A stretch of 64,000 nt of DNA from Paenibacillus humicola (GTDB lineage Bacteria > Bacillota > Bacilli > Paenibacillales > Paenibacillaceae). Positions 1 to 9,056 of the stretch are shown one piece after another; positions within the stretch are counted from its first letter, which is position 1, and each line of letters opens with the position of its first letter. The translations under genes were made by a program, and so were the position numbers. The stretch is taken from positions 3,374,501 to 3,438,500 of the forward strand of contig NZ_JAQGPL010000001.1 in NCBI RefSeq assembly GCF_028826105.1. Reading direction: 5' to 3'. Under the pieces are notes generated by a model. It was given only the letters and a program-made list of their open reading frames with translations, was not told where the DNA came from and did not search any database.

Positions 1-682
1 CGTCGGGAACGATTTGCAGCTCGGCCTGCGAATCGATCGCAAGGCTGAGCTCGTCTCTCGCCGCCTGGATAAAAGCCAGCTGCTGGGGGGCGACGCACAG
101 GGTAATCACGCCTTGTTCCCGACGGCGTTCGAGCGTTTTGCGAATGAGCTCAAGCGTCCATTCGGGTGCAATCGTGAGCTGCCTGCAGATAATTTTCTCG
201 GCGATCGCCGTGCTCAGCTCGGCCAGAAACGGCTCGGCTTCTCCGATGATTTGCTCTTTCATCGCATAAGCGGAATCCAGAATCGACTTCGCTTCGGCGA
301 GCATCGATTCCCACTTGGACCGCGATTCGGCTTCAGCCTGCTGCAAGCCTTCGTTGTAGCCGAGCTCATAGCCGTCCCGGCGAACCTGATCCATATGGAG
401 CAAATCCTGTTCGCGGCGCTCCTCCCACCAGGCGTCGATTTGCGCTTTTGCTTCGCTAAGCATCGCTTCGGCCTGCTCTTTCGTTTCCTGGAGCCGCTGA
501 TTGGCGATATACTCGGCGTCGTTCAAAATTTGGTCGCGCAGCAGGATCGTTTCCCGGTCGGGCCGGGCCGGCTCTTCGGGAGCTGCGGCTTTTGCTTTGA
601 AAGCATGCTTATTAAACCATTCGAGCTTCTTCAAATCGTCGACCGAGACGACATGAGTGGATTTGTACAGCCGGCTAGACAA
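1..682 (-). CDS. fliH: Flagellar assembly protein FliH (partial, 3' end outside window)
   Basis: FliH is the cytoplasmic regulator that holds the export ATPase FliI and delivers it to the flagellar type III export gate. About 227 codons are present; the gene runs off the left edge. The product is charged and helical with Gln/Glu/Ala-rich coiled-coil segments (roughly residues 45-130), typical of FliH. The start chosen is TTG at 682, which overlaps the fliG stop by 8 nt; a GGAGGTGA Shine-Dalgarno inside the end of fliG lies 8 nt upstream, implying translational coupling. No better ATG is placed near that site. Identification rests on position directly after fliG and on composition, since FliH sequences diverge strongly. 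Confidence 0.82.
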   Translation of the reverse strand, partial: MSSRLYKSTHVVSVDDLKKLEWFNKHAFKAKAAAPEEPARPDRETILLRDQILNDAEYIANQRLQETKEQAEAMLSEAKAQIDAWWEERREQDLLHMDQVRRDGYELGYNEGLQQAEAESRSKWESMLAEAKSILDSAYAMKEQIIGEAEPFLAELSTAIAEKIICRQLTIAPEWTLELIRKTLERRREQGVITLCVAPQQLAFIQAARDELSLAIDSQAELQIVPD

Positions 683-1688
683 TGATATCGTCACCTCCGC
701 CGCGGGCAATAATGATTTCGCCGGCTTCCTCCAGCCTGCGAATCGTCGCTACGATGCGGGTTTGCGCCTCTTCGACGTCACGCAGCCGGACAGGGCCCAT
801 AAATTCCATTTCTTCTTTGAACGTGTCCGACATGCGCTTGGACATATTGCGGAATATCGCTTCTCGCACTTCGTCGCTGGCCACTTTAAGCGCAAGCTGA
901 AGATCGGCGTTCTCGATATCGCGAATAATCCGCTGAATGGAACGGTTGTCGACGTTGACGATATCCTCGAAGACGAACATCCGCTTCTTGATTTCCTCGG
1001 CCAGCTCCGGGTCCTGGATTTCCAACGCGTCGAGGATCGTGCGCTCCGTGCCGCGGTCGACCCCGTTCAAAATTTGCACGATCGATTCAATTCCGCCTGC
1101 GCTGGTGTAGTCCTGCGTAACGGTAGCCGACAGCTTCTGCTCCAGCACGCGCTCGACCTGCGAGATGACTTCCGGCGACGTGCTGTCCATCAGCGCGACT
1201 CTGCGCGCGACTTCGGCCTGCTTTTCCTGCGGAAGCGAGGATAAAATCGCCGACGCCTGATCGGACTGCAAGTACGAAAGCACCAGCGCGATGGTCTGCG
1301 AGTTTTCGTTCTGGATGAAGTTCAAAATCTGGCTGGCGTCCGCTTTGCGGGCAAAATCGAACGGCCTCACCTGGAGCGTTGCCGTCAGCCGGTTGATCAC
1401 TTCCATCGCTTTCGTCTCGCCGAGCGCCTTCTCCAATATTTCTTTGGCGTATGTAATGCCGCCCTGCGAAATATATTCCTGTGCAAGGCAGATTTGGTGA
1501 AACTCGCTTAAGATTTGGTCCTTGTCGCCGCTGTCGACCTTCCGGACATTGGCGATTTCGAGCGTCAGCTGTTCGATTTCGTCATCTCTCAAATGTTTAA
1601 AGATTTGGGCTGAAACTTCAGGGCCGAGCGAAATGAGCAATATCGCCGCTTTCTGGCGGCCGCTGAAACCTTGTGAGACTTTCGCCAC
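675..1688 (-). CDS. fliG: Flagellar motor switch protein FliG
   Basis: FliG forms the upper part of the C-ring; its C-terminal domain meets the MotA stator and generates torque. The 337-residue product matches the usual length, with N-terminal FliF-binding, middle and C-terminal domains. The end (GPVRLRDVEEAQ, then the GGGDDIIV tail) is very close to the Bacillus protein. Start: GTG at 1688, 8 nt after AGAGGTGA, giving a MAKVSQG N-terminus that aligns with Bacillus FliG; a GTG at 1700 would overlap the ribosome binding site. Oddity: the middle-domain EHPQ motif reads ENSQ (residues 128-131). Lies 14 nt after fliF (2 nt if the upstream GTG is used). Confidence 0.96.
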   Translation of the reverse strand: MAKVSQGFSGRQKAAILLISLGPEVSAQIFKHLRDDEIEQLTLEIANVRKVDSGDKDQILSEFHQICLAQEYISQGGITYAKEILEKALGETKAMEVINRLTATLQVRPFDFARKADASQILNFIQNENSQTIALVLSYLQSDQASAILSSLPQEKQAEVARRVALMDSTSPEVISQVERVLEQKLSATVTQDYTSAGGIESIVQILNGVDRGTERTILDALEIQDPELAEEIKKRMFVFEDIVNVDNRSIQRIIRDIENADLQLALKVASDEVREAIFRNMSKRMSDTFKEEMEFMGPVRLRDVEEAQTRIVATIRRLEEAGEIIIARGGGDDIIV

Positions 1689-1702
1689 CCTTTTTGTCAC
1701 CT

Positions 1703-3265
1703 CTATTCATCAACGAGCCAAGTCCGGAGCAGATTGACAAACTCGTCCGGCTTCCGTTTTGCCAGCGTCTCGAGCTGTTTGCGTACCTGGGTCTCGTCGT
1801 TTACGCTCTCGAGATCGATGGTCGGGTATTCCAATTTGGCGGGCAGGTCCGCTTCCTGGAGCTGCTCCGACCGTCTGCGTTTGCGTATTATGGCGTAACC
1901 GAGTCCGCCAATCAGCGCGACTGCGGCGAGACCGATGCCGGCCATCCAGGCAGTCGAAAGTCCGGAAGCCGTTCCTGCCGGGCCGGAGTCCGCAAAGGTT
2001 TGACCGATGACCGAAACCTTCTTGGCGATCAGCGTGTCGTCGCTGACGTTTTGACCGGAGCCTGCGAGCTGGGACCGCACAAGCGAGGTCAGAAACGCAT
2101 TGATATCGGCTTTCGCCTGCGGCGTCAGCCTGCTTTGCTCGATGCCGACGCTGACCGATAAATCTTGAATCACATAAGGGCCCGACTCGATTTGATTGTT
2201 AATCCGATTAAACTCGTAGTTGGTTGTCCGGCTGTTTTCTTCGCTGCTTGTCGTACCGCTTCCGTCCGCCGCCTGGTACGTGGGGATGTCCGTCTGTCCC
2301 GTGCCGGCAACGCCCCCCGCGCCGCTTGACCCGGTTGCGGTTTTGTTGTCCTGCTGCTCGCTGACGATAATGCCGTTATTGTTGTTATTGTCCAGCGGCG
2401 TCACCAGGTGCTCGTCCGTCGTTTTTTTATCGAAATTAATCGAACTGCTGACGTTGACGACCAAGTTGTTCTGGCCGACGATCGGACCGAGAAACTGCTG
2501 GATTTTCTGTTTCAGGTCAAGCTCGTATTTGCGCTGGATCTGCAAATGCGTCTCGAGTGCCGTTGCGCCGGCTGCGCCGCCGAGCTCGCCGGAAGCGAGC
2601 AGCTCGCCTTGCGGGCTCGTAATGGTGATATTGTCCGCGCTCAGGTTCGGCACGGCCGTTTTGACGAGATTGTAATAGCCGTCGATTTCCTTCTGCGCCG
2701 GCCGGTAACCGGGCTTGAAGGTCATCATGATCGAAGCGGAAGCCTGATCCTTCTCATCCGTTGAGAGAAAAACGCTTTCTTCCGGCAAATTGACCAGCAC
2801 CTTCGTTTGTTCGACGCCTTGCATGCCGTTTAGCAGCTTTTGAATTTCGCCGTTCAGCGCATTGCGGTATTTCACATCGAACTCGCGGTCCGTCGATCCG
2901 AACATCGATGAGCCGTCGTTAAAAGCGTCAAAGCCGATGGAGCCGTTTTGGACGAGTCCTTCGGAGCCCGCTTCCACTTTCACCTTTGCCGCCTCGGCCG
3001 CCGGCACCAGAATGCTTTGCCCGCCGTCGGTCAGCCGGTACGGAATTTTATTGCCGTCCAAATAATTCAGGACCGCTGCCGCGTCCGTATTGTCCAAATT
3101 TTGAAACGCGAGCTCGTAATGGGTCCGGGAGAAAAAAGCGGTCAATAGTATGACGGTCAGCAGAAGCACACCCGCAGACGCGCCAAGCCATATTTTTTGA
3201 CTTTTCCCCATCCTGTTCCAATACCCGGCGACCGCCTGCCGATATCGGACGAATTTTTCGTTCAC
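1703..3265 (-). CDS. fliF: Flagellar MS-ring protein FliF
   Basis: FliF assembles the MS ring in the cytoplasmic membrane, the base for the rod, switch and export apparatus. The 520-residue protein has transmembrane segments at about 25-46 and 438-460, two ring-building domains of the YscJ/FliF type between them, a Gly/Asn/Thr/Ser-rich low-complexity stretch (about 285-340) and a cytoplasmic tail ending in RTWLVDE that binds FliG. The start is GTG at 3265, preceded by AGGTGA. It follows fliE by 33 nt in the flgB operon. Length and architecture are normal for Firmicutes. Confidence 0.96.
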   Translation of the reverse strand: MNEKFVRYRQAVAGYWNRMGKSQKIWLGASAGVLLLTVILLTAFFSRTHYELAFQNLDNTDAAAVLNYLDGNKIPYRLTDGGQSILVPAAEAAKVKVEAGSEGLVQNGSIGFDAFNDGSSMFGSTDREFDVKYRNALNGEIQKLLNGMQGVEQTKVLVNLPEESVFLSTDEKDQASASIMMTFKPGYRPAQKEIDGYYNLVKTAVPNLSADNITITSPQGELLASGELGGAAGATALETHLQIQRKYELDLKQKIQQFLGPIVGQNNLVVNVSSSINFDKKTTDEHLVTPLDNNNNNGIIVSEQQDNKTATGSSGAGGVAGTGQTDIPTYQAADGSGTTSSEENSRTTNYEFNRINNQIESGPYVIQDLSVSVGIEQSRLTPQAKADINAFLTSLVRSQLAGSGQNVSDDTLIAKKVSVIGQTFADSGPAGTASGLSTAWMAGIGLAAVALIGGLGYAIIRKRRRSEQLQEADLPAKLEYPTIDLESVNDETQVRKQLETLAKRKPDEFVNLLRTWLVDE

Positions 3266-3298
3266 CGTTTCACCTCAATCTCAGGCTGTTGACAGGAG

Positions 3299-3604
3299 CT
3301 ACATCTGCATCCGCATAATTTCCTGATAAGCGTCAATGACTTTGTTGCGGACTTGCGAGGTGAGCGCAAGGCTTAGCTCGGCTTGCTGCGATGCGATCAT
3401 GACGTCCGACACGTCCGCCTGACCGAGCATGAATCGATCGGTGACGGCGCTTGCATTTTGCTCCATGGCCCCCACACCATTCAATGCCTGCTGTAGATAA
3501 TCGCCAAAGCTCCGGGTCATCTCCGCAGGCGTTCCGCCTGCTTGCTCTACTGTCTCCGGCCCGTGAGCCGGACGAACCGGGAATAACGACATTTGGTTGA
3601 TCAA
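3299..3604 (-). CDS. fliE: Flagellar hook-basal body protein FliE
   Basis: FliE is the adaptor between the MS ring and the proximal rod. The product is 101 residues, the normal size, with the conserved C-terminal half (FGDYLQQALNGVGAMEQ, then LMIASQQAEL-like helix and an ending close to IDAYQEIMRMQM). The start is TTG at 3604, 7 nt after GGAGG; the first internal ATG is four codons downstream and has no ribosome binding site of its own. Located between flgC and fliF as in B. subtilis. Confidence 0.93.
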   Translation of the reverse strand: MINQMSLFPVRPAHGPETVEQAGGTPAEMTRSFGDYLQQALNGVGAMEQNASAVTDRFMLGQADVSDVMIASQQAELSLALTSQVRNKVIDAYQEIMRMQM

Positions 3605-3630
3605 GGTAACCCCTCCGATGATTGAACTGC

Positions 3631-4086
3631 TTATTTGCCGATATCGAGCGCTTTGATGAACATGCCTTTCGTCGCATTCAGCGCCGTGACATTCGCCTCA
3701 TAAGAGCGGGAGGCCGATATCATATCGACCATTTCTTTCAGCACATCGACATTAGGCATTTGGACATATCCATTTGCATCCGCATCGGGATTGCCCGGAT
3801 CATAGACAAGCTTGGCGGGCGAAGGATCTTCGACAATTCTCGCCGCCTTTACACCCTTGGAGCCTATTGAGCCGTCGCTGCCGTTCATTTGACCATCTAA
3901 CAAATCGGAGAACGACGGCATCGGTTCGAAGACGACCATCTTTCGCTTGTACGGCTCGTATCGCCCGTTCACAAACTTCGCCCTTGTCGTATCGGCATTG
4001 GCGATGTTCGACGAAATGACGTCCATCCGAAGACGCTGCGCCGTTAACGCCGAGGCACTGATGTCAAATCCGCTTGTCAGGTTCAC
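3631..4086 (-). CDS. flgC: Flagellar basal-body rod protein FlgC
   Basis: FlgC is a proximal rod subunit exported through the flagellar type III system. The 151-residue product has the N-terminal rod motif (GFDISASALTAQRLRMDVIS then NIANADTT) and the C-terminal helix (MVDMISASRSYEANVTALNA, then KGMFIKALDIGK) typical of the family. Start is GTG at 4086 after GGGGAGA, 5 nt beyond the flgB stop. Normal length and operon position. Confidence 0.96.
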   Translation of the reverse strand: MNLTSGFDISASALTAQRLRMDVISSNIANADTTRAKFVNGRYEPYKRKMVVFEPMPSFSDLLDGQMNGSDGSIGSKGVKAARIVEDPSPAKLVYDPGNPDADANGYVQMPNVDVLKEMVDMISASRSYEANVTALNATKGMFIKALDIGK

Positions 4087-4091
4087 CGCCG

Positions 4092-4499
4092 CTATCTCCC
4101 CTCAATCGCCGTTCGCATCATTTTCACATCGTGGCTGATTTGCTGTATGTATACGTTATAGCCGAGCTGATTTTGCGCAAGCAGCGCCATTTCCCGATCA
4201 ATATCGACATTATTCGCGTTATTGTTCATCCTGTCGTGCTCGTCCGTAATCCGCTGCGCTTCCGGAACGGACCCGGACGGTCCGATGGCAATATGGCGCG
4301 CATTCGTTCGTCTGCCCTGCAATACGGGCTGGTTCGCGCCTGCAGCGCCCTGCAGCAGCTCTTCGAATAAGACTTCAGAACGTTTAAAATTAGGCGTGTC
4401 TGCATTCGCAATATTGTTGGAAATGACTTTCTGCCTCATTTCGCCAGCTTGGACCGCCTGTTCAAGCCGCCTGAATCCGGTACCGCTCAATACCTGCAT
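4092..4499 (-). CDS. flgB: Flagellar basal-body rod protein FlgB
   Basis: FlgB is a proximal rod subunit and the first gene of the fla/che operon. The product (135 residues from ATG 4499) carries the rod-family motif VISNNIANADTPNFKRSEV near residues 24-42 and an N-terminus MQVLSGTGFRRLE that aligns with the Bacillus start. An in-frame GTG at 4514 would add five residues but lacks a convincing ribosome binding site; the ATG has GTGGTGG about 9 nt upstream. The 5' region separates it from codY by a terminator, so it heads its own transcript. Confidence 0.94.
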   Translation of the reverse strand: MQVLSGTGFRRLEQAVQAGEMRQKVISNNIANADTPNFKRSEVLFEELLQGAAGANQPVLQGRRTNARHIAIGPSGSVPEAQRITDEHDRMNNNANNVDIDREMALLAQNQLGYNVYIQQISHDVKMMRTAIEGR

Positions 4500-4657
4500 A
4501 GGATATACCACCACTTTCCATATTGTTCATAGTTACTATTCAACAGAATGATCAACATTCCTTCTTTCTTCGACAAAAGATTATTAAAAAAATGAGAGAG
4601 CCGTGTCGATTTACGACACATTAATATTCTCCCAATTTCCTAATTGTTTACAATAAG
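4500..4657 (-). promoter_or_regulatory. flgB 5' region with inverted repeat and Spo0A-box-like heptamer
   Basis: AT-rich interval between the codY terminator and flgB, the expected location of the fla/che promoter. Visible elements are a 6-bp inverted repeat GTGTCG/CGACAC at 4603-4619 and, on the minus strand at 4569-4575, TGTCGAA, which equals the 0A-box consensus. No single -35/-10 pair stands out enough to be called. A regulatory role is inference only. Confidence 0.35.
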
Positions 4658-4690
4658 AAAAAAGCCCTATCTTGTGTTAGATAGGACTTT
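4658..4690 (-). terminator. Rho-independent terminator after codY
   Basis: On the minus strand AGTCCTATCT and AGATAGGGCT pair (about 10 bp with one wobble) around a short AACACA loop, followed by TTTTTT. It lies 31 nt past the codY stop and separates the codY operon from flgB. Confidence 0.85.
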
Positions 4691-4720
4691 GCACGGAAAC
4701 GCCTCATTGTTAGGAAAGAA

Positions 4721-5491
4721 TTAACTTTTTTGCTTGTCAAGCTCCTGAATGAGCTGATTATTCAAGATTTTGATATAGGTCCCCTTCATGCCGAGCGAAC
4801 GCGTCTCGATGACGCCCGCGCTCTCCAGCTTGCGAAGAGCGTTCACGATCACCGAGCGCGTAATGCCCACACGATCGGCGATTTTCGATGCGACAAGCAG
4901 ACCTTCCTTCCCATCCAGCTCTTCGAAAATGTGCTCGACAGCCTCAAGCTCGCTGAAGGACAGCGAGCCGACGGCGACGGCCACGACGGCCCGGCTTCTC
5001 GCTTCCTGCTCGATTTCTTCGGCGCGCTCGCGTAAAATTTCCATGCCGACGATGGTGGAGCCGTATTCCGCCAAAATCAGATCGTCGTCGCCAAACGGCT
5101 CCGAGCTCCGCAGCAAAACAAGCGTACCTAGACGGTCGCGTCCGCCGACGATCGGGACAACCGTCATTTTCTCCTGCCCGCCCATCATCGGAAACGCTTC
5201 GCGGATCCCCTCGTCGGGCTCGGCATTCGTTACCGTTTCCTGCATATTCATGAACCTGTCGTTGCTTTCCTGCGAAAACCTGAGATCCGATGCCGGCATT
5301 ACGCGCAGCTGCTCATGCTGATGCGGATTCGCCGCGGAGCTGCCGAGCACCTTCCCCCTGCGGCTGACAACAAATACATCGGCTTGTATCGTTGTGCACA
5401 GCACCTCCGCCATATCCCGAAAATTGAGAGCACCGCCGGCCGCGCGCTGCAGCAGCCGGTTCAGCGTTCTCGTCTTTGCAAGTAAACTCAT
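4721..5491 (-). CDS. codY: GTP/branched-chain amino acid sensing transcriptional regulator CodY
   Basis: CodY is the global nutritional regulator of Firmicutes; GTP and isoleucine/valine increase its DNA binding. The 256-residue protein has the N-terminal GAF ligand domain (about 1-155) and a C-terminal winged helix with recognition region [10 protein letters not shown] followed by [11 protein letters not shown] (201-221), essentially identical to the family signature. ATG 5491 is preceded by GGAGG. It is the last gene of the dprA/topA...hslVU-codY run, 31 nt after hslU, as in B. subtilis, and is followed by a terminator. Confidence 0.98.
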   Translation of the reverse strand: MSLLAKTRTLNRLLQRAAGGALNFRDMAEVLCTTIQADVFVVSRRGKVLGSSAANPHQHEQLRVMPASDLRFSQESNDRFMNMQETVTNAEPDEGIREAFPMMGGQEKMTVVPIVGGRDRLGTLVLLRSSEPFGDDDLILAEYGSTIVGMEILRERAEEIEQEARSRAVVAVAVGSLSFSELEAVEHIFEELDGKEGLLVASKIADRVGITRSVIVNALRKLESAGVIETRSLGMKGTYIKILNNQLIQELDKQKS

Positions 5492-5522
5492 GCCTTGGCC
5501 TCCTACATTCCAATCCGAACCT

Positions 5523-6920
5523 CTATAAAATATATTGACTCAAATCGCGATTTTTCGCAATATTCCCTAACTTTTCGCGGACATACTCCGGCGTAATCGT
5601 CATCCGGTCCAGCGACAGCTCCGGAGCTTCAAACGACAGATCCTCCAGCAGCTTCTCCAAAATGGTATGCAGCCTGCGCGCCCCGATATTTTCCGTATTT
5701 TTGTTGACATCGACCGCGATCGAGGCGAGCTCGCGGATCGCTTCGTCGGTAAAATCGATTTCAATCCCTTCGGTTTCGAGAAGTGCCGTATACTGCTTGG
5801 TCAGCGCGTTCTTCGGCTCGGTCAAAATCCGGATAAAGTCCTCCAGGCCAAGGTTGGTCAGCTCCACGCGAATCGGGAACCGTCCCTGCAGCTCCGGTAT
5901 CAGATCCGACGGCTTCGCGATATGGAAAGCGCCGGCTGCAACGAACAGAATAAAATCCGTTTTGACGGAACCGTATTTCGTCGTAACCGTCGAGCCCTCG
6001 ACGATCGGCAGGATGTCGCGCTGCACGCCTTCCCGGGACACGTCCGGCCCCGATCCCCGCGAGGAGCTGGCGATTTTGTCGATCTCATCGATAAAAATAA
6101 TACCCGACTGCTCGGCGCGGCCGATCGATTCCGCAATGACATCGTCCATGTCGATCAGCTTATTCGCTTCTTCCTGAGTAAGCGCCTTGCGCGCTTCCTT
6201 GACCGGAAGCCTCCGCTTTTTCGTCCGCTTCGGCATCAGCTGGCCGAACAGCTCCTGCATGTTTGCCCCCATGCCTTCCGCTCCCTGGCCTGCCAGCATA
6301 TCCAGCATGGTCGGCGCCGTGTCCTCCACCTCGATCTCGATCTGTTCCTGTTCGAGCTTACCGGCCGCGAGCTGCTCCCTGATCTGCTGCCTGCGATTCG
6401 TGACGGAAGCGTCCTGCTCCTGCTCCGGCTCGGGTTCTTTTTGGTTTGCACCGCCGAACAGCATCTCGAACGGATTTTTTTGCGGCTTCGGTTTCGACGA
6501 CGAAGGCACGAGCATCGAAACGATGCGCTCGTTGGCGAGCACCTCCGCTTTATCGCGCACCTTCTCGGTCTTCTCCGCCTTCACCATCCGGATCGCCGTC
6601 TCCACCAGGTCGCGCACCATCGATTCGACGTCGCGGCCGACATAGCCGACCTCCGTAAACTTCGTCGCCTCTACCTTGACGAACGGGGCACCGACAAGTT
6701 TGGCAAGCCGGCGCGCAATTTCCGTCTTGCCGACGCCGGTCGGCCCGATCATCAGAATGTTTTTCGGCACGATTTCGTCGCGCAGCGTCTCTTCCAGCCG
6801 GCTTCTCCGGTACCGGTTGCGCAGCGCCACCGCGACCGAACGCTTCGCCTGTTTTTGTCCGACGATATACTTATCCAGCTCCGCAACGATTTGCCGCGGC
6901 GTCAATACATCGTTTTCCAT
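5523..6920 (-). CDS. hslU: ATP-dependent protease ATPase subunit HslU (ClpY/CodX)
   Basis: HslU is the AAA+ unfoldase that feeds substrates to the HslV peptidase. The 465-residue sequence has Walker A GPTGVGKT (59-66), an I-domain insertion (about 110-240) rich in Gln/Glu, Walker B IFIDEID (around 270) and the C-terminal tail ending in SQYIL, the element that docks into HslV. ATG 6920 is preceded by GGAGGGA. Immediately follows hslV (33 nt) and precedes codY. Confidence 0.98.
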   Translation of the reverse strand: MENDVLTPRQIVAELDKYIVGQKQAKRSVAVALRNRYRRSRLEETLRDEIVPKNILMIGPTGVGKTEIARRLAKLVGAPFVKVEATKFTEVGYVGRDVESMVRDLVETAIRMVKAEKTEKVRDKAEVLANERIVSMLVPSSSKPKPQKNPFEMLFGGANQKEPEPEQEQDASVTNRRQQIREQLAAGKLEQEQIEIEVEDTAPTMLDMLAGQGAEGMGANMQELFGQLMPKRTKKRRLPVKEARKALTQEEANKLIDMDDVIAESIGRAEQSGIIFIDEIDKIASSSRGSGPDVSREGVQRDILPIVEGSTVTTKYGSVKTDFILFVAAGAFHIAKPSDLIPELQGRFPIRVELTNLGLEDFIRILTEPKNALTKQYTALLETEGIEIDFTDEAIRELASIAVDVNKNTENIGARRLHTILEKLLEDLSFEAPELSLDRMTITPEYVREKLGNIAKNRDLSQYIL

Positions 6921-6953
6921 TCCAATCCCTCCACCGGCCGGCTTAAGGCCGCT

Positions 6954-7499
6954 TTACTCGATCTCTTCCACGATAATATTCCGGTTCGTAAAGACGCAGA
7001 TGTCCGCAGCGATTTCCAGTGCGGATCTGGCCATCTCTTTCGCTTCCAGATCAACGGCATGCTTCTTGAGCGCGCGCGCAGCGGCCATGGCGAAGCTGCC
7101 GCCCGATCCGATTGCGAGAATGCCGTCGTCCGGCTCAATAATTTCGCCGTTGCCGGAAACAAGCAGCATGCCGCTCGCGTCCATCACGATCATCATCGCT
7201 TCCAGCCGGCGAAGCACGCGGTCGGAGCGCCAATCCTTAGCCAGTTCGACTGCGGCGCGCTGCAGGTTGCCGTGATGCTCCTCCAGCTTCCCTTCGAATT
7301 TCTCGAACAGGGAAATGGCATCGGCGACCGAGCCCGCAAAACCGGCGACGACCTGTCCGCGATATAAACGGCGGACCTTCTTGGCCTGATGCTTCATGAC
7401 CATGCTGTTTCCGAAGGTTACTTGGCCGTCGCCGGCAATCGCTCCTTTTCCATTATGCCGCACCGCGCAAATCGTGGTCGCATGAAACTGCATTTCCAA
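6954..7499 (-). CDS. hslV: ATP-dependent protease peptidase subunit HslV (ClpQ/CodW)
   Basis: HslV is the proteasome-like peptidase of the HslVU complex. The sequence [11 protein letters not shown]...[13 protein letters not shown] and the lysine-containing [12 protein letters not shown] are diagnostic. The best start is TTG 7499, 8 nt after AAGGAGG, giving MEMQFHATT (181 residues); ATG 7493 is the alternative but its spacing is 14 nt. Family knowledge: most HslV proteins expose Thr right after Met, and the Bacillus homolog is reported to use an N-terminal Ser after an extension. Here neither start places Ser or Thr at position 2; the conserved Thr-Thr is at 8-9. Confidence 0.95.
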   Translation of the reverse strand: MEMQFHATTICAVRHNGKGAIAGDGQVTFGNSMVMKHQAKKVRRLYRGQVVAGFAGSVADAISLFEKFEGKLEEHHGNLQRAAVELAKDWRSDRVLRRLEAMMIVMDASGMLLVSGNGEIIEPDDGILAIGSGGSFAMAAARALKKHAVDLEAKEMARSALEIAADICVFTNRNIIVEEIE

Positions 7500-7663
7500 T
7501 GATACCGCCTCCTTCAGCGTTAAACAAACATGACCGCCGCATTTCAAATCGAACGACGCGCTTTCGAGCAGGTACCCGCGACCAAAAGGAAGCAGCGGCC
7601 GCTTCTGCCGGCCGGGCAGCCGCTTGTCGACCGCCGCCCCTCATCTGCACCGGACGAACGGGC
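7500..7663. other. Intergenic interval where xerC is expected but absent
   Basis: The 164 bp between trmFO and hslV holds the hslV ribosome binding site and a GC-rich sequence with the palindrome AGCGGCCGCT, but no open frame resembling the C-terminal tyrosine-recombinase motifs of XerC. In B. subtilis xerC (codV) occupies this slot. No promoter or clear terminator is seen. Confidence 0.6.
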
Positions 7664-9010
7664 TTATTCGATTCCTGACGTAATCGGATTTCTGCCGTCC
7701 TGCTCGCTGCGGAAAGCGGCAAGCCGTTCCAGCGCCCGCAGAGCGATCGCTTCGTTCTTCTCTTTCTTGCCGCGAATTCTGCGCTCCAGCGGCGGAAACA
7801 GCCCGAAGTTGGCGTTCATCGGCTGGAAATGCTTGAAATCGGCCGTCGTAATGTACTGCGCCATGCTGCCAAGCGCCGTGTCCGCCGGAAATACGAGCGG
7901 CGCTAGGCCGCGCGCCAGCCGTCCCGCATTCAAACCTGCAATCAGTCCCGAGGCGGCCGATTCGACATAGCCTTCGACGCCGGTCATTTGGCCGGCAAAA
8001 AACAGCGTATCTCGTTGGTTGAACTGGTAAGTCGGCCGAAGCAGCTTCGGCGAATTGATAAACGTATTGCGGTGCATAACCCCGTACCGGACGAACTCGG
8101 CATGCTCCAAGCCCGGAATAAGCGAAAAGACCCGCTTCTGCTCGCCCCATTTCAAATGGGTCTGGAAGCCGACCAGGTTGTACAGCGTGCCGGCGGCGTT
8201 ATCCTGACGAAGCTGAATGACGGCATGCGGAAGTTTGCCCGTATGCGGGTTGACGAGGCCGACCGGCTTCATCGGACCGAACAGCACCGTTTGTTTCCCG
8301 CGCCGCGCCATCACTTCTATCGGCATGCAGCCCTCGAAATACTGCTCTTTCTCGAACGTTTTGAGCTCTGCCGTTTCCGCCGTTACAAGCGCCTCGTAGA
8401 ACCGGTCGAACTCCTCCACCGTCATGGGGCAGTTCAAATAGGCCGCTTCACCCTTGTCGTAGCGAGAAGCCAAATAGACTTTGCTCATATCGATGGAGTC
8501 TTTCTCGACGATCGGCGCCGCGGCGTCGTAAAAATAAAAATATTCCTCGCCGAGCTTCGAACGAATCTGTTCCGACAGCCCCGGCGCGGTAAGAGGGCCG
8601 GTCGCAATGACGACGATGCCGTCCTCCGGAATCGACGTCAGCTCCTCGCGGCGCACTTCGACAAGCGGATGTTCCTCAAGGAGCCGCGTGACATCGCCGG
8701 AGAAGCCGTCCCGGTCGACGGCGAGCGCGCCGCCGGCCGGCACGGCGTTGCGGTCCGCGCAATCCATAATAAGCGACCCGCTCCGGCGCATTTCTTCTTT
8801 CAGCACCCCGACCGCGTTGCTCAGTCCGTTCGCCCGCAGGCTGTTGCTGCAGACGAGCTCGGCGAAATGCTTCGTATGATGCGCCGGCGTCTTCCGGACC
8901 GGCCGCATTTCATATAACGTGACGGGAACGCCTTGGGCGGCGATTTGCCAGGCCGCTTCGCTGCCGGCAAGCCCTGCTCCGACGACCGTCACGCGCTGAT
9001 GTTCGGACAA
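7664..9010 (-). CDS. trmFO: Methylenetetrahydrofolate-tRNA-(uracil-5-)-methyltransferase TrmFO
   Basis: TrmFO makes 5-methyluridine at position 54 in the tRNA T-loop using 5,10-methylenetetrahydrofolate and FADH2. The 448-residue product starts with an FAD-binding Rossmann motif ([13 protein letters not shown], 10-22), carries [18 protein letters not shown] and the C-terminal [18 protein letters not shown] motif, all strongly conserved in the family. Start is TTG 9010, 8 nt after GGAAGG. It follows topA by 46 nt and belongs to the same transcript. Confidence 0.97.
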   Translation of the reverse strand: MSEHQRVTVVGAGLAGSEAAWQIAAQGVPVTLYEMRPVRKTPAHHTKHFAELVCSNSLRANGLSNAVGVLKEEMRRSGSLIMDCADRNAVPAGGALAVDRDGFSGDVTRLLEEHPLVEVRREELTSIPEDGIVVIATGPLTAPGLSEQIRSKLGEEYFYFYDAAAPIVEKDSIDMSKVYLASRYDKGEAAYLNCPMTVEEFDRFYEALVTAETAELKTFEKEQYFEGCMPIEVMARRGKQTVLFGPMKPVGLVNPHTGKLPHAVIQLRQDNAAGTLYNLVGFQTHLKWGEQKRVFSLIPGLEHAEFVRYGVMHRNTFINSPKLLRPTYQFNQRDTLFFAGQMTGVEGYVESAASGLIAGLNAGRLARGLAPLVFPADTALGSMAQYITTADFKHFQPMNANFGLFPPLERRIRGKKEKNEAIALRALERLAAFRSEQDGRNPITSGIE

Positions 9011-9056
9011 AACGTGTACCTTCCTTTCTAGCCGGACGAGTTTGCCCGGCGCCGCG

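Noticed and set aside
5667..7367. Plus-strand open frame antisense to hslU and hslV
   Set aside because: Fully overlaps two certain genes and shows only Arg/His/Asp-rich shadow composition.
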